The notes under the pieces are model-generated. The model was not told where the DNA came from, did not search any database, and saw only the letters and a program-made list of their open reading frames with translations. The translations under genes were made by a program, and so were the position numbers. Positions 8,393 through 16,651 of a stretch of DNA of 64,000 bases are shown here, piece after piece (the stretch's first letter is position 1; every line of letters starts with the position of its first letter). This DNA is from Simplicispira sedimenti (GTDB lineage Bacteria; Pseudomonadota; Gammaproteobacteria; Burkholderiales; Burkholderiaceae_C). The stretch covers positions 62,001-126,000 of the forward strand of contig NZ_JAKVIJ010000007.1 of assembly GCF_022760965.1 (NCBI RefSeq), in the 5' to 3' direction.

Positions 8393-10183
8393 TCAGAACA
8401 GGTCCAGTGGCAGCGCAGTCACGCTGTCTGCGCCTTCCACGATCCCGTCGCGCAGGCCTTGCGCACGCACCAGGATGTGCTCGGCATAGAACTGTGCCGT
8501 GGCGATCTTGGCGCGCATGAAGGCTTCGTCCTGTCCCTTTTGCAACAGCTCCTGCGCCACCAGCAGCGCGCGGCCCATCTGCCAGCCCGCCACCAGGTTG
8601 CCTGCCAGCATGAGGTAGGGCACGCTGCCTGCATACACGGCGTTGGGCGATGCCTTGGCGCTGCTGCAGACAAAGTCCACCACGTCCAGGTAGGCCTTGC
8701 GTGCGGCCGCCAGGCGGCGTGCCACGGCCCGGGCCGCGGGCGTGCCGCTGGCAGTCAGATCCGCTTCGGTCTTTTCGATCTGCGCGGCAATGGCACGGGC
8801 CGTCTGACCGCCGTCGCGCGTGGTCTTGCGGCCCACCAGATCGTTGGCCTGGATGGCCGTGGTGCCTTCGTAGATGGTCAGGATCTTGGCGTCGCGGTAG
8901 TACTGGGCGGCGCCCGTTTCCTCGATGAATCCCATGCCGCCATGCACCTGCACGCCCAGGCTCGCGACTTCCAGGCTCATTTCTGTGCTGTAGCCCTTGA
9001 CCAGCGGCACCATGAATTCGTAGAAAGTGGCGTTGTCCTTGCGCACCTGCGCATCAGGGTGGTGGTGCGCAGCGTCGTAGGCCGCTGCGGCCGTGCTGGC
9101 CATGGCGCGGCAGGCCTCGGTGGTGGCGCGCATGGTCATGAGCATGCGGCGCACGTCCGGGTGGTGGATGATGGCGGCGCTGGCGGCCACGCTGCCGTCC
9201 ACGGGGCGGCTCTGCACGCGGTCGCGGGCGTACTGCACGGCCTTCTGGTAGGCGCGCTCGGCAATGGCGATGCCCTGGATGCCCACGCCGTAGCGCGCGG
9301 CATTCATCATGATGAACATGTACTCGAGGCCACGGTTTTCCTGGCCCACCAGGTAGCCCACGGCGCCGCCATGGTCGCCAAACTGCAGCACGGCCGTGGG
9401 GCTGGCCTTGATGCCCATCTTGTGCTCGATGCTGACGCAGTGCACGTCGTTGCGCGCGCCCAGGCTGCCGTCCTGGTTCACCATGAATTTGGGCACCACG
9501 AACAGACTGATGCCCTTGACGCCCTCGGGCGCACCCGCCACACGGGCCAGCACCAGATGGACGATGTTCTCGGCCATGTCGTGCTCACCCCAGGTGATGA
9601 AAATCTTGGTGCCGAAAATCTTGTAGGTGCCGTCAGGCTGCGGATCGGCCTTGGTGCGCACCAGTGCCAGATCAGAGCCCGCCTGGGGCTCGGTCAGGTT
9701 CATGGTGCCAGTCCATTGGCCGGAGATGAGTTTCTCCAGGTAAATGGCCTTGAGTTCGTCGCTGCCCGCCGTCAACAGCGCCTCGATGGCGCCATCGGTC
9801 AGCAGCGGGCACAGGGCAAAGCTCATGTTGGAGCTGTTGAGCATCTCCATGCAGGCAGCGCCGATGGTCTTGGGCAGGCCCTGGCCACCGAAGTCCTGCG
9901 GGTGCTGCAGGCCCTGCCAGCCGCCTTCGGTGAGCTGGTGAAAGGCGTCCTTGAAGCCTGGCGTGGCGGTGACCACTCCGTCCTTCCAGGACGAGGGGTT
10001 TTTGTCCCCCTCGAAGTTGAGCGGAGCCAGCACGCCCTCGGTGAACTTAGCGCACTCTTCGAGCACCGCGGCGGCGGTGTCCAGGCCAGCATCCTCAAAG
10101 CCTGGGATTTGTGCGACCTGTTCGATGTGGGCCAGATGCTGCATGTTGAACAGCATATCCTTGATGGGGGCGTGATAAGACAT
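8393..10183 (-). CDS. acyl-CoA dehydrogenase (about 600-residue class, with C-terminal extension domain)
   Basis: 596 residues from the ATG at 10183 (MSYHAPIKDML). FAD-dependent alpha,beta-oxidation of acyl-CoA, passing electrons to ETF, encoded just upstream. Family motifs: WTGTMNLTEPQAGSDLALVRT (substrate/FAD loop), IFGTKIFITWGEHDM, the C-terminal catalytic region with GGMGFIEETGAAQYYRDAKILTIYEGTTAIQANDLVGRK (only part of each is quoted in other family members), and a further helical domain past residue 470. The length and the extra C-terminal domain match the larger class in beta- and gammaproteobacterial fatty acid or dicarboxylate degradation, not the 380-residue type. The chain-length preference cannot be told. 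Confidence 0.93.
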   Translation of the reverse strand: MSYHAPIKDMLFNMQHLAHIEQVAQIPGFEDAGLDTAAAVLEECAKFTEGVLAPLNFEGDKNPSSWKDGVVTATPGFKDAFHQLTEGGWQGLQHPQDFGGQGLPKTIGAACMEMLNSSNMSFALCPLLTDGAIEALLTAGSDELKAIYLEKLISGQWTGTMNLTEPQAGSDLALVRTKADPQPDGTYKIFGTKIFITWGEHDMAENIVHLVLARVAGAPEGVKGISLFVVPKFMVNQDGSLGARNDVHCVSIEHKMGIKASPTAVLQFGDHGGAVGYLVGQENRGLEYMFIMMNAARYGVGIQGIAIAERAYQKAVQYARDRVQSRPVDGSVAASAAIIHHPDVRRMLMTMRATTEACRAMASTAAAAYDAAHHHPDAQVRKDNATFYEFMVPLVKGYSTEMSLEVASLGVQVHGGMGFIEETGAAQYYRDAKILTIYEGTTAIQANDLVGRKTTRDGGQTARAIAAQIEKTEADLTASGTPAARAVARRLAAARKAYLDVVDFVCSSAKASPNAVYAGSVPYLMLAGNLVAGWQMGRALLVAQELLQKGQDEAFMRAKIATAQFYAEHILVRAQGLRDGIVEGADSVTALPLDLF

Positions 10184-10206
10184 AGTTCTCGCGCGCAAAA
10201 ACGCGC

Positions 10207-10650
10207 CTAGTGAAGCGATTGGTAGAGAGGATAGAGTTCTGCCTCTTCGCGACGGATACGGTCGCCAAGAAGCTTTCCGATGTCGTCCAGTGCAGCACGC
10301 ACCCCGACAAAATCGATGTCTGCGTCGGCCGTCGCAGTGTAGGTTTCCACAAAACGCACAGCAGCATCCCCGATGCCGCCCATCTCGGTCTTGTAGCCGT
10401 TGACCATCTGATACGCCTGCTGGTTGCCTTGCGCCTTCAGCTCCTGCCTCAGGAAGGTGTACAGCTTGATGGCTTCCTGCAGCAGGTGTGGTACCAGCAA
10501 TGCCTTGAAATCGACCAAGGCATGCTTGAACGCCCCAGGGTCTTCAGCCTCAGCACAATGCTTGAGCCGCCCGAAAGCTTGCAGTAGTTGCCGGTGATCG
10601 TTCACCAGCCCTTGCACCAAAGCAGAATGGTGCGGGACGCCTGTCACCAT
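10207..10650 (-). CDS. hemerythrin-like (HHE-type) helical protein
   Basis: 147 residues, all-helical, 23 bases upstream of the acyl-CoA dehydrogenase and downstream of etfA on the same strand. Three features resemble an HHE cation-binding bundle: VNDHRQLLQAF near residue 18, VPHLLQEAIKLYTFL (H..xE pair) near 54, and RIRREEAELYPLY near the C-terminus. In the last motif the usual His before REE is replaced by Arg, so the metal site may be incomplete. Family members bind a di-iron or haem centre and act in oxygen, NO or iron sensing. Alternatively it may be an Rsd/AlgQ-like four-helix protein. The link to the ETF/acyl-CoA dehydrogenase cluster is positional only. Confidence 0.55.
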   Translation of the reverse strand: MVTGVPHHSALVQGLVNDHRQLLQAFGRLKHCAEAEDPGAFKHALVDFKALLVPHLLQEAIKLYTFLRQELKAQGNQQAYQMVNGYKTEMGGIGDAAVRFVETYTATADADIDFVGVRAALDDIGKLLGDRIRREEAELYPLYQSLH

Positions 10651-10687
10651 GTGATCTCCTTGAGCGAAGAAGCCACCGTGCCGCGTT

Positions 10688-10728
10688 CGTCGCCCTTTGG
10701 GCCCCGAGAGGAGCCCAAGGGGGCGACG
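10688..10728 (-). terminator. etfA: GC-rich hairpin after etfA
   Basis: CGTCGCCCTTTGGGC (10688-10702) pairs with GCCCAAGGGGGCGACG (10713-10728) with a one-base bulge. No T-run follows on the minus strand. It probably attenuates readthrough from etfBA into the hemerythrin-like gene, or marks an mRNA processing point. Confidence 0.55.
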
Positions 10729-10734
10729 CAGGAC

Positions 10735-11667
10735 TTACAAGGCCTTGACCAGTTCCGGCACGGCCGCGAACAGGTCGGCTTCCAGGCCGTAGTCGGCCAC
10801 GCTGAAGATCGGCGCTTCGGGATCCTTGTTGATCGCAACGATCACCTTGGAGTCCTTCATGCCAGCCAAGTGCTGGATAGCGCCCGAGATGCCTGCAGCG
10901 ATGTAAAGCTGCGGCGCCACGATCTTGCCGGTCTGGCCGACCTGCAGATCGTTGGGTGCGTAGCCAGCGTCCACCGCTGCGCGCGATGCGCCGATGGCCG
11001 CGCCCAGCTTGTCAGCCAGGGGGGTCATCACTTCGTTGAACTTCTCGGCACTGCCCAGGGCACGGCCACCGGAGACGATGATCTTGGCGGCGGTCAGCTC
11101 GGGGCGGTCGCTCTTGGTCACTTCGCGGCCGGCAAAGCTGCTCTTGCCCGAATCGGCCACAGCGGCCACCGATTCCACGGCGGCGCTGCCACCCGTGGCG
11201 GCTGCGGCATCGAAGCCCGTGGTGCGCACGGTGATGACCTTGACGGCGTCAGCGCTTTGCACGGTGGCGATGGCGTTGCCGGCGTAGATGGGGCGCTCGA
11301 AGGTGTCGGCGCTGCCCACCTTGGTGATCTCGCTGATCTGGGCCACGTCGAGCTTGGCAGCCACGCGCGGCGCCACGTTCTTGCCGCCTGCGGTGGCGGG
11401 GAACAGGATGTGGCTGTAGTTGCCAGCGATGGCAAGCACCTGGGCGGCGACGTTCTCGGCCAGGCCGTCCTTGAGGCTGGCGCCGTCGGCGTGGATCACC
11501 TTGGACACACCGGCGATCTGGGCTGCGGCCTGCGCTGCGGCTGCGGCGCCCTCACCGGCCACCAGCACATGCACGTCGCCGCCGCAAGCCTTGGCTGCGG
11601 TGACGGTGTTGAGCGTGGAGCCCTTGAGGCTCGCGTTGTCGTGTTCTGCAATGACGAGTGCGGTCAT
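10735..11667 (-). CDS. etfA: electron transfer flavoprotein alpha subunit
   Basis: 310 residues from the ATG at 11667 with AAGGAG upstream. N-terminal MTALVIAEHDN domain and the C-terminal FAD domain with SGGRALGSAEKF, AAIGASRAAVDAGYAPNDLQ, VGQTGKIVAPQLYIAAGIS, and HLAGMKDSKVIVAINKDPEAP, all canonical for ETF alpha. It forms a heterodimer with EtfB, binds FAD and carries electrons from acyl-CoA dehydrogenases to ETF:quinone oxidoreductase. It is 20 bases downstream of etfB, and the acyl-CoA dehydrogenase follows in the same cluster. The length fits the family (about 310). Confidence 0.97.
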   Translation of the reverse strand: MTALVIAEHDNASLKGSTLNTVTAAKACGGDVHVLVAGEGAAAAAQAAAQIAGVSKVIHADGASLKDGLAENVAAQVLAIAGNYSHILFPATAGGKNVAPRVAAKLDVAQISEITKVGSADTFERPIYAGNAIATVQSADAVKVITVRTTGFDAAAATGGSAAVESVAAVADSGKSSFAGREVTKSDRPELTAAKIIVSGGRALGSAEKFNEVMTPLADKLGAAIGASRAAVDAGYAPNDLQVGQTGKIVAPQLYIAAGISGAIQHLAGMKDSKVIVAINKDPEAPIFSVADYGLEADLFAAVPELVKAL

Positions 11668-11687
11668 GTGTGTTACTCCTTCGGGCC

Positions 11688-12437
11688 TCAGATGACTTTG
11701 GCTTCGTTCTTGAGCTTGTCCACCAGCGTGGCGACATCGGGCACCTTGATGCCTGCGCTGCGCTTGGGCGGCTCGGAAACCTTGAGGGTCTTGATGCGCG
11801 GCGCGACATCGACACCCAGATCGGCGGGCTTGACGGTGTCCAGCTGCTTTTTCTTGGCCTTCATGATGTTGGGCAGCGTGACGTAGCGCGGCTCGTTCAG
11901 GCGCAGGTCGGTGGTGACCACGGCCGGCAGGCTCAGTTGCACGGTCTCCAGGCCGCCATCGACTTCGCGGGTCACGCTGACCTTGTCGCCAGCCACTTCC
12001 ACCTTGGAAGCGAAGGTGGCCTGGGGCAGGTCGCACAGTGCGGCGAGCATCTGGCCGGTCTGGTTGGAATCGTCATCGATGGCTTGTTTGCCCAGGATGA
12101 TCAGGCCGGGCTGCTCTTTATCGACCAGGGCCTTGAGCAGCTTGGCCACGGCCAGGGGCTGCAGCTCGGCATCGGTCTCGACCAGGATGCCGCGATCGGC
12201 TCCGATGGCCATGGCAGTGCGCAGGGTTTCCTGGCACTTGTCCACACCACAGGAGACGGCGATGACCTCGGTCACCACGCCTTTTTCCTTCAGGCGCACG
12301 GCCTCTTCGACGGCGATTTCGTCAAAGGGGTTCATGCTCATCTTGACGTTGGCGATGTCCACGCCCGTGCCGTCCGAATTCACACGGACCTTCACGTTGT
12401 AGTCCACCACGCGCTTGACAGGGACCAAAACCTTCAT
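11688..12437 (-). CDS. etfB: electron transfer flavoprotein beta subunit
   Basis: 249 residues, starting MKVLVPVKRVVDYNVKVR. The AMP-binding and structural signatures MSMNPFDEIAVEEAVRLKE, ILGKQAIDDDSNQTGQ and LRLNEPRYVTLPNIMKAKKK are standard for ETF beta. Together with EtfA it makes the soluble flavoprotein that accepts electrons from acyl-CoA dehydrogenases, including the one at 8393-10183. First gene of the cluster; two candidate operator palindromes lie within 125 bases upstream, which fits control by an acyl-CoA- or CoA-intermediate-responsive repressor. Confidence 0.97.
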   Translation of the reverse strand: MKVLVPVKRVVDYNVKVRVNSDGTGVDIANVKMSMNPFDEIAVEEAVRLKEKGVVTEVIAVSCGVDKCQETLRTAMAIGADRGILVETDAELQPLAVAKLLKALVDKEQPGLIILGKQAIDDDSNQTGQMLAALCDLPQATFASKVEVAGDKVSVTREVDGGLETVQLSLPAVVTTDLRLNEPRYVTLPNIMKAKKKQLDTVKPADLGVDVAPRIKTLKVSEPPKRSAGIKVPDVATLVDKLKNEAKVI

Positions 12438-12462
12438 TGCTGCGGCTCCTAGGGTTGATTAA

Positions 12463-12477
12463 TTGACGTTACGTAAA
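12463..12477. promoter_or_regulatory. etfB: candidate operator upstream of etfB
   Basis: TTGACGTTACGTAAA is a near-perfect odd palindrome (TTGACGT / ACGTAAA, 6 of 7 paired), 26-40 bases before the etfB ATG. The ACGT half-sites recall operators of fatty-acid and branched-chain degradation regulators in proteobacteria. Which regulator binds is not known. Confidence 0.4.
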
Positions 12478-12542
12478 CCCAGACATTCTATGCCGCAGTG
12501 CAACGAAATGGCGGCGAACAGTGTCAGGTTGTAGATTTATAA

Positions 12543-12562
12543 AAACGAACGATCGTGCTTTT
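12543..12562. promoter_or_regulatory. etfB: second candidate palindromic operator upstream of etfB
   Basis: Palindrome centred on ACGATCGT (12549-12556) with imperfect extension (A-rich left, T-rich right). The shape suits a TetR-family site. It could also serve the MscS gene's 3' flank, but that gene ends towards it. Confidence 0.3.
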
Positions 12563-12636
12563 TCGAGATTATAGGACAGCCACGCCCCTTGTCCAGCGAT
12601 TTTTGTCACCCGCCGGACGCCCCCGGCTGGCACCAC

Positions 12637-13923
12637 TCAGTGGGGGGCAGCGAGGGGCTGCGTGACGTGCACCACACGCTGCGGATACGGGATATCAATG
12701 TGATGCGCGCGCAAAGTCTGCAAGATGGCGACGTTGATCTGCGAGCGCAGCCCCAATTGGCCGTTCTGTGGATCGGCAATCCAGTAGCCCACGGTGAATT
12801 CCAGTCCATCGGCGCCGAAATTCGAGAGTGCCACACTGGGACCCGGCTCGCGCAACACCCGCTCGCAACGCAGCGTCGCCTCCAGCAGCAAACGCATGAC
12901 CTGATCCACGTCGCTGTCGTAAGCGACACTGACCACCGTGGAGGCCCAGACGCGCGGGTCTGCCAGCGAGAGGTTTTCCACCCTGCTGGTGATGATCATC
13001 TCGTTGGGCACAATGGACTCGCGACCCGCCAGCGAGCGAATCACGGTGTAGCGTGTCTTGATGTCGGTGACGATGCCCTCGAAGTTGTCCACGCGCACGT
13101 TGTCGCCAATGCGCAAGCTGCGCTCCGCGAGGATGACGAAGCCGCTCACATAGTTGGCCGCCAGCTTCTGCAGGCCAAAGCCGATGCCCACACCGATGGC
13201 CCCGCCCAGCACGGAGAGGGCCGTCAGATCGATGCCCACCGCCGACAGCCCAACGATCAAGCCCACAAACATCAGCAATGCGCGTGTGGCGTTGCTGACG
13301 GCCTTGCGCAAGGACAGATCCCCGCCAACCGCCGAGCGCAACAACCGGGACTCTATGGCGGCGGAGATCCAGAGTGACAACAGCAGCACCACGCCCGCAG
13401 TGAGCGCCCCTTCGATCAAAGTGCGCAGCGAGAGCGTGGAGCCGCCCACCTTCCAGGTGATCTGCTCCAGTTCCTGCAACACCAGCGGCAGCAAGCCGGT
13501 CACCCACAGCACCATGGCCAGCCAGACCAGCCAAGAAATGCTGCGCTCCACGGGTCTGACCCAAGTTGCCTGCGGAAAGGCCACCTGCAGCACCTTGACC
13601 CCCACACGTATGACCGCCAACGCCACCAGCACCGGAATGACGACCACCCATACGGCAGATGGCACCCATTGTTGCAGCAGGGTCTTGGCCAGGTAGCCAA
13701 AGGCCAGCAGCAACAAGGGAAACAGCGCGCCGTCCACAACGCTGCGACCGAAAAGAATGGAGTTGGATGTCTTGAGCCCACGCCTGAGCAAGGCGACCAG
13801 CGCCCACGCCAGCCCCAGACAAACCAGCAAGGCGCCCAACTCAATGAGCACCGTCGGCTTCGTGAATGCGGCAAACCAAGCGTCAAACCCGTCCACCACG
13901 GGCGAATACACCTTCCCCGCCAT
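12637..13923 (-). CDS. MscS-family mechanosensitive channel
   Basis: 428 residues from the ATG at 13923, overlapping the stop of the upstream crotonase-like gene by one base (TGATG), so translation is coupled. About five or six hydrophobic segments lie before the conserved pore helix region GGAIGVGIGFGLQKLAANYV, followed by the beta domain (ERSLRIGDNVRVDNFEG, ITSRVENLSLADPRVW) and the C-terminal alpha/beta domain. Inner-membrane channel gated by tension, normally releasing solutes on osmotic downshock. It is longer than E. coli MscS (286) and has extra N-terminal helices, like MscM/YbdG-type paralogues. Last gene of the operon HDAC-like, crotonase, MscS. Confidence 0.92.
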   Translation of the reverse strand: MAGKVYSPVVDGFDAWFAAFTKPTVLIELGALLVCLGLAWALVALLRRGLKTSNSILFGRSVVDGALFPLLLLAFGYLAKTLLQQWVPSAVWVVVIPVLVALAVIRVGVKVLQVAFPQATWVRPVERSISWLVWLAMVLWVTGLLPLVLQELEQITWKVGGSTLSLRTLIEGALTAGVVLLLSLWISAAIESRLLRSAVGGDLSLRKAVSNATRALLMFVGLIVGLSAVGIDLTALSVLGGAIGVGIGFGLQKLAANYVSGFVILAERSLRIGDNVRVDNFEGIVTDIKTRYTVIRSLAGRESIVPNEMIITSRVENLSLADPRVWASTVVSVAYDSDVDQVMRLLLEATLRCERVLREPGPSVALSNFGADGLEFTVGYWIADPQNGQLGLRSQINVAILQTLRAHHIDIPYPQRVVHVTQPLAAPH

Positions 13924-14723
13924 CAGCACTTCCAATCGGGCTTGCGCTTCTCGGCGAAAGCACGCGCGCCCTCTTGGGCGGCGGCATCCATCATGTTGAC
14001 GGCCATGGTCTGGCCCGCGAGCTGGTAGGCAGCCTCCAGACCCAGCTCGCGCTGGCGATACACCAGGGCCTTGCCCATGGCGACGGCAACGCGCGGCTTC
14101 TCCAGGATGGACTGCACGAGCTGCTCCACCTCCGCATCGAGCGCCTGGAGGGACACCACCCGGTTGACCAAGCCCTCCTGCTTTGCGGTGGCGGCATCGA
14201 TGAAGTCGCCTGTGAGCAGCATTTCCATGGCGCGCTTGGCAGGCACGTTGCGCACCAGCGGCACGCTGGGCGTGGAACAGAACAGGCCATAGTGGATGCC
14301 ACTGGTGGCAAAGCTGGCGCAGTCTGCCGCCACGGCCAGATCGCACTGCGCCACCAACTGGCATCCTGCCGCCGTGGCCATGCCGTGCACACGCGCAATC
14401 ACCGGCACGGGCAGCTTGTGCAGCGAAAGCATGACGCGCGAGCACTGCGCAAAAAGCTGCTGGTACCAGTCCAGCTCGGGGTGCTGGGCCATGTCCTTGA
14501 GGTTGTGGCCTGCGCAGAAGGCTTTGCCCGCTGCCGCGAGCACCACCACGCGCAGCGACTCGTCCTGCGCCAGTGCATCGATCGCCTCCTGCAAGGCAGC
14601 GAGCATTTCCCCGCCCAATGCATTGAAGCGGGCGGGATCATTGAGCGTGATCGTGGCCACGCCACGCGCATCACGCGCGACCTGCACCAGGTCGGAAGAA
14701 GCTGTTTTGCGGCTTGCAGTCAT
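13923..14723 (-). CDS. crotonase-fold protein lacking both catalytic glutamates (ECHDC3-like)
   Basis: 266 residues. The crotonase fold is clear: ITLNDPARFNALGGEM, the oxyanion-hole segment KAFCAGHNLKDM, and HGMATAAGCQLVAQCDLAVAA. At the position of the first catalytic Glu of enoyl-CoA hydratase (GGCEL) this protein has Gln (AGCQL), and at the second (PEITLG) it has Gly (SGIHYGLFCSTP). The SGIHYGLFCSTP run resembles ECHDC3-type members. It is therefore unlikely to be a normal hydratase; CoA-thioester binding or another crotonase chemistry is more plausible. It is 11 bases downstream of the deacetylase gene and overlaps the MscS start. No strong Shine-Dalgarno is seen before the ATG at 14723. 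Confidence 0.85.
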   Translation of the reverse strand: MTASRKTASSDLVQVARDARGVATITLNDPARFNALGGEMLAALQEAIDALAQDESLRVVVLAAAGKAFCAGHNLKDMAQHPELDWYQQLFAQCSRVMLSLHKLPVPVIARVHGMATAAGCQLVAQCDLAVAADCASFATSGIHYGLFCSTPSVPLVRNVPAKRAMEMLLTGDFIDAATAKQEGLVNRVVSLQALDAEVEQLVQSILEKPRVAVAMGKALVYRQRELGLEAAYQLAGQTMAVNMMDAAAQEGARAFAEKRKPDWKC

Positions 14724-14734
14724 GGGAGAATTCG

Positions 14735-15688
14735 TCAAATGTCGGCCAGAACACGCACATGGGCTTCCACACTGCGTGCCAACGGGCCCATGACGTACCC
14801 GCCCTCCAGGCACGAGACGATGCGCCCCTGACAGTGCTTGCGCGCCACGTCCTTGATGCGCTGGGTGATCCAGGTGTAGTCCTGCTCGGTCAGACCCAAC
14901 TGGCCCATGTCGTCTTCGCGATGGGCATCAAAACCCGCGCTGATGAAGATGAGCTCGGGCTTGAACGCCTCCAGCCGGGGGATCCACATCATCTCGACAA
15001 TGTCGCGGATGTCCATGCCGCGCGTGTAAGCAGCCACCGGCACATTGACCATGTTGGCGGCCGGCGCCTGGTCTCCGCTGTAGGGATAGAACGGGTGCTG
15101 GAAGAAACTCACCATCAGCGCACGCTCGTCCCCCGCCAGGATGTCCTCGGTACCGTTGCCATGGTGCACGTCAAAGTCCACCACCGCCACACGGTTGAGG
15201 TTGTGGCGCTGCAACGCGTATTTGGCGGCCACGGCCACGTTGTTGAAGAAGCAGAAACCCATGGCCTTGTCGCGCGTGGCATGGTGGCCAGGCGGGCGCA
15301 CCGCGCAAAAGGCATTTTCCAGTTCCCCCGCCAGCACGGCATCCGTGGCCGCCATGGCAGCGCCTGCAGCACGCAGCGCGGCGTTCCAGGTGTGCAGGTT
15401 CATGGAGGTGTCCGGATCCACCTGCGTGTAGGGCGGGCCACCGGCCTCCACCTCCTCGCGCAGCCAATCCGTGAGGCCGCGCATGGCGGCAATGTGCAAC
15501 CGGTTGTGTGCCAGTTCAATGTCGGCCAAAGAGGCCTGGGGCGCCTCGCAGCGCTCCAGCGCATCGGCAACACCGGTGACAAGCAACCGGTCTTCGATGG
15601 CATCCAACCTTCCAGGACACTCTGGATGGCCGGGCCCCATTTCGTGCAACCAACAGTCTTGGTGAGAAAAATAACCCGTCTTGCCCAT
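14735..15688 (-). CDS. class II HDAC-like deacetylase / acetylpolyamine amidohydrolase family
   Basis: 317 residues from the ATG at 15688 (GGAGAGGC upstream). Zn-dependent arginase/deacetylase fold with all active-site landmarks: RPPGHHA (catalytic His pair), VVDFDVHHGNGTEDIL (metal Asp and His), ISAGFDAHREDDMG (second metal Asp), and SCLEGGYVMGPLARS with the loop Tyr position. N-terminus GYFSHQDCWLHEMGPGHPECPGRL is typical of bacterial HDAC-like amidohydrolases. Substrates in the family include acetylated polyamines and acetyl-lysine. First gene of a three-gene minus-strand operon and divergent from moxR (42 bases apart). Confidence 0.92.
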   Translation of the reverse strand: MGKTGYFSHQDCWLHEMGPGHPECPGRLDAIEDRLLVTGVADALERCEAPQASLADIELAHNRLHIAAMRGLTDWLREEVEAGGPPYTQVDPDTSMNLHTWNAALRAAGAAMAATDAVLAGELENAFCAVRPPGHHATRDKAMGFCFFNNVAVAAKYALQRHNLNRVAVVDFDVHHGNGTEDILAGDERALMVSFFQHPFYPYSGDQAPAANMVNVPVAAYTRGMDIRDIVEMMWIPRLEAFKPELIFISAGFDAHREDDMGQLGLTEQDYTWITQRIKDVARKHCQGRIVSCLEGGYVMGPLARSVEAHVRVLADI

Positions 15689-15730
15689 CGCCTTGCCTCT
15701 CCGCCGGAAAATCTGAGGTAACTTCACGCC

Positions 15731-16651
15731 ATGCAAGCGCATATCAAAATCCAATCGATACTGGATCAGCTTAACACGGTGATCGTAGGCAAAACTGACA
15801 GCGTACGGGACTGTGTGGCCTGTCTGCTGGCGGGCGGTCATCTGCTGATCGAGGACGTGCCCGGCGTGGGCAAGACCACGCTGGCCCATGCCCTGGCCCA
15901 CACCTTCGGCCTGCGGTTTTCCCGCGTGCAGTTCACGGCCGACCTGATGCCCAGTGACCTGGTGGGCGTGTCAGTGTACGAGCGCGGCAAGGAGTCCTTC
16001 GTCTTCCACCCCGGCCCGGTGTTCGCGCAGGTGCTGCTGGCCGACGAAATCAACCGTGCCAGCCCCAAGACGCAAAGCGCCCTGCTCGAAGCCATGGAGG
16101 AAAAGCAGGTGTCGGTGGAAGGCGAAACGCGTGCCCTGCCCGAGCCCTTCTTCGTCATCGCCACACAAAACCCGCACGACCAGTTGGGCACCTACGCCCT
16201 GCCCGAGTCCCAGCTCGACCGCTTCCTGATGCGCATCTCGCTGGGCTACCCCGATCGCGCCGCAGAACGCCAGTTGCTCGCTGGCGAAGACCGGCGCGAA
16301 ATGGCCCTCACCCTGCAGCCCTTGCTGACCGCTGCCGAGCTGGCAGCGCTGCAACACAGCGTGACCGAAGTTCACGCCAGCGCCGCATTGCTGGACTATG
16401 TGCAGGACCTGATCGCCGCCACCCGCTCCGGGCGCTGGTTCCTGCAGGGCCTTTCGCCACGCGCCGGCATTGCGCTGGTGCGTGCGGCCAAGGCGCAAGC
16501 CTTGATCAGCGGGCGCGACTACGTGGCGCCCGACGACGTGCAGGCCATCATCGCGCAGACCGTGGCCCACCGCCTGGTGCCCGTGGGCGACGCCGGGCGC
16601 GGTGCCGTGGAGCAGGTGCGCGCCATGGTGGCGTCCATCCAGTTGACCTGA
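15731..16651 (+). CDS. MoxR-family AAA+ ATPase
   Basis: 306 residues. Walker A DVPGVGKTTLAHALAHT, Walker B LLADEINRASPKTQSALLEAM, sensor region FFVIATQNPHDQLGTYALPESQLDRF and the C-terminal lid are all intact. MoxR ATPases act as chaperones or metal-insertion helpers, usually with partner DUF58 and VWA proteins. The next gene encodes a DUF58 protein with no gap, then a TgpA-type transglutaminase: the standard MoxR-DUF58-TgpA set. GAGGTA lies 10 bases before the ATG. Confidence 0.95.
   Translation: MQAHIKIQSILDQLNTVIVGKTDSVRDCVACLLAGGHLLIEDVPGVGKTTLAHALAHTFGLRFSRVQFTADLMPSDLVGVSVYERGKESFVFHPGPVFAQVLLADEINRASPKTQSALLEAMEEKQVSVEGETRALPEPFFVIATQNPHDQLGTYALPESQLDRFLMRISLGYPDRAAERQLLAGEDRREMALTLQPLLTAAELAALQHSVTEVHASAALLDYVQDLIAATRSGRWFLQGLSPRAGIALVRAAKAQALISGRDYVAPDDVQAIIAQTVAHRLVPVGDAGRGAVEQVRAMVASIQLT

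Noticed and set aside
12457..12600. Possible tRNA or small RNA upstream of etfB
   Set aside because: No cloverleaf or terminator-like structure; the palindromes are short operator-like sequences.
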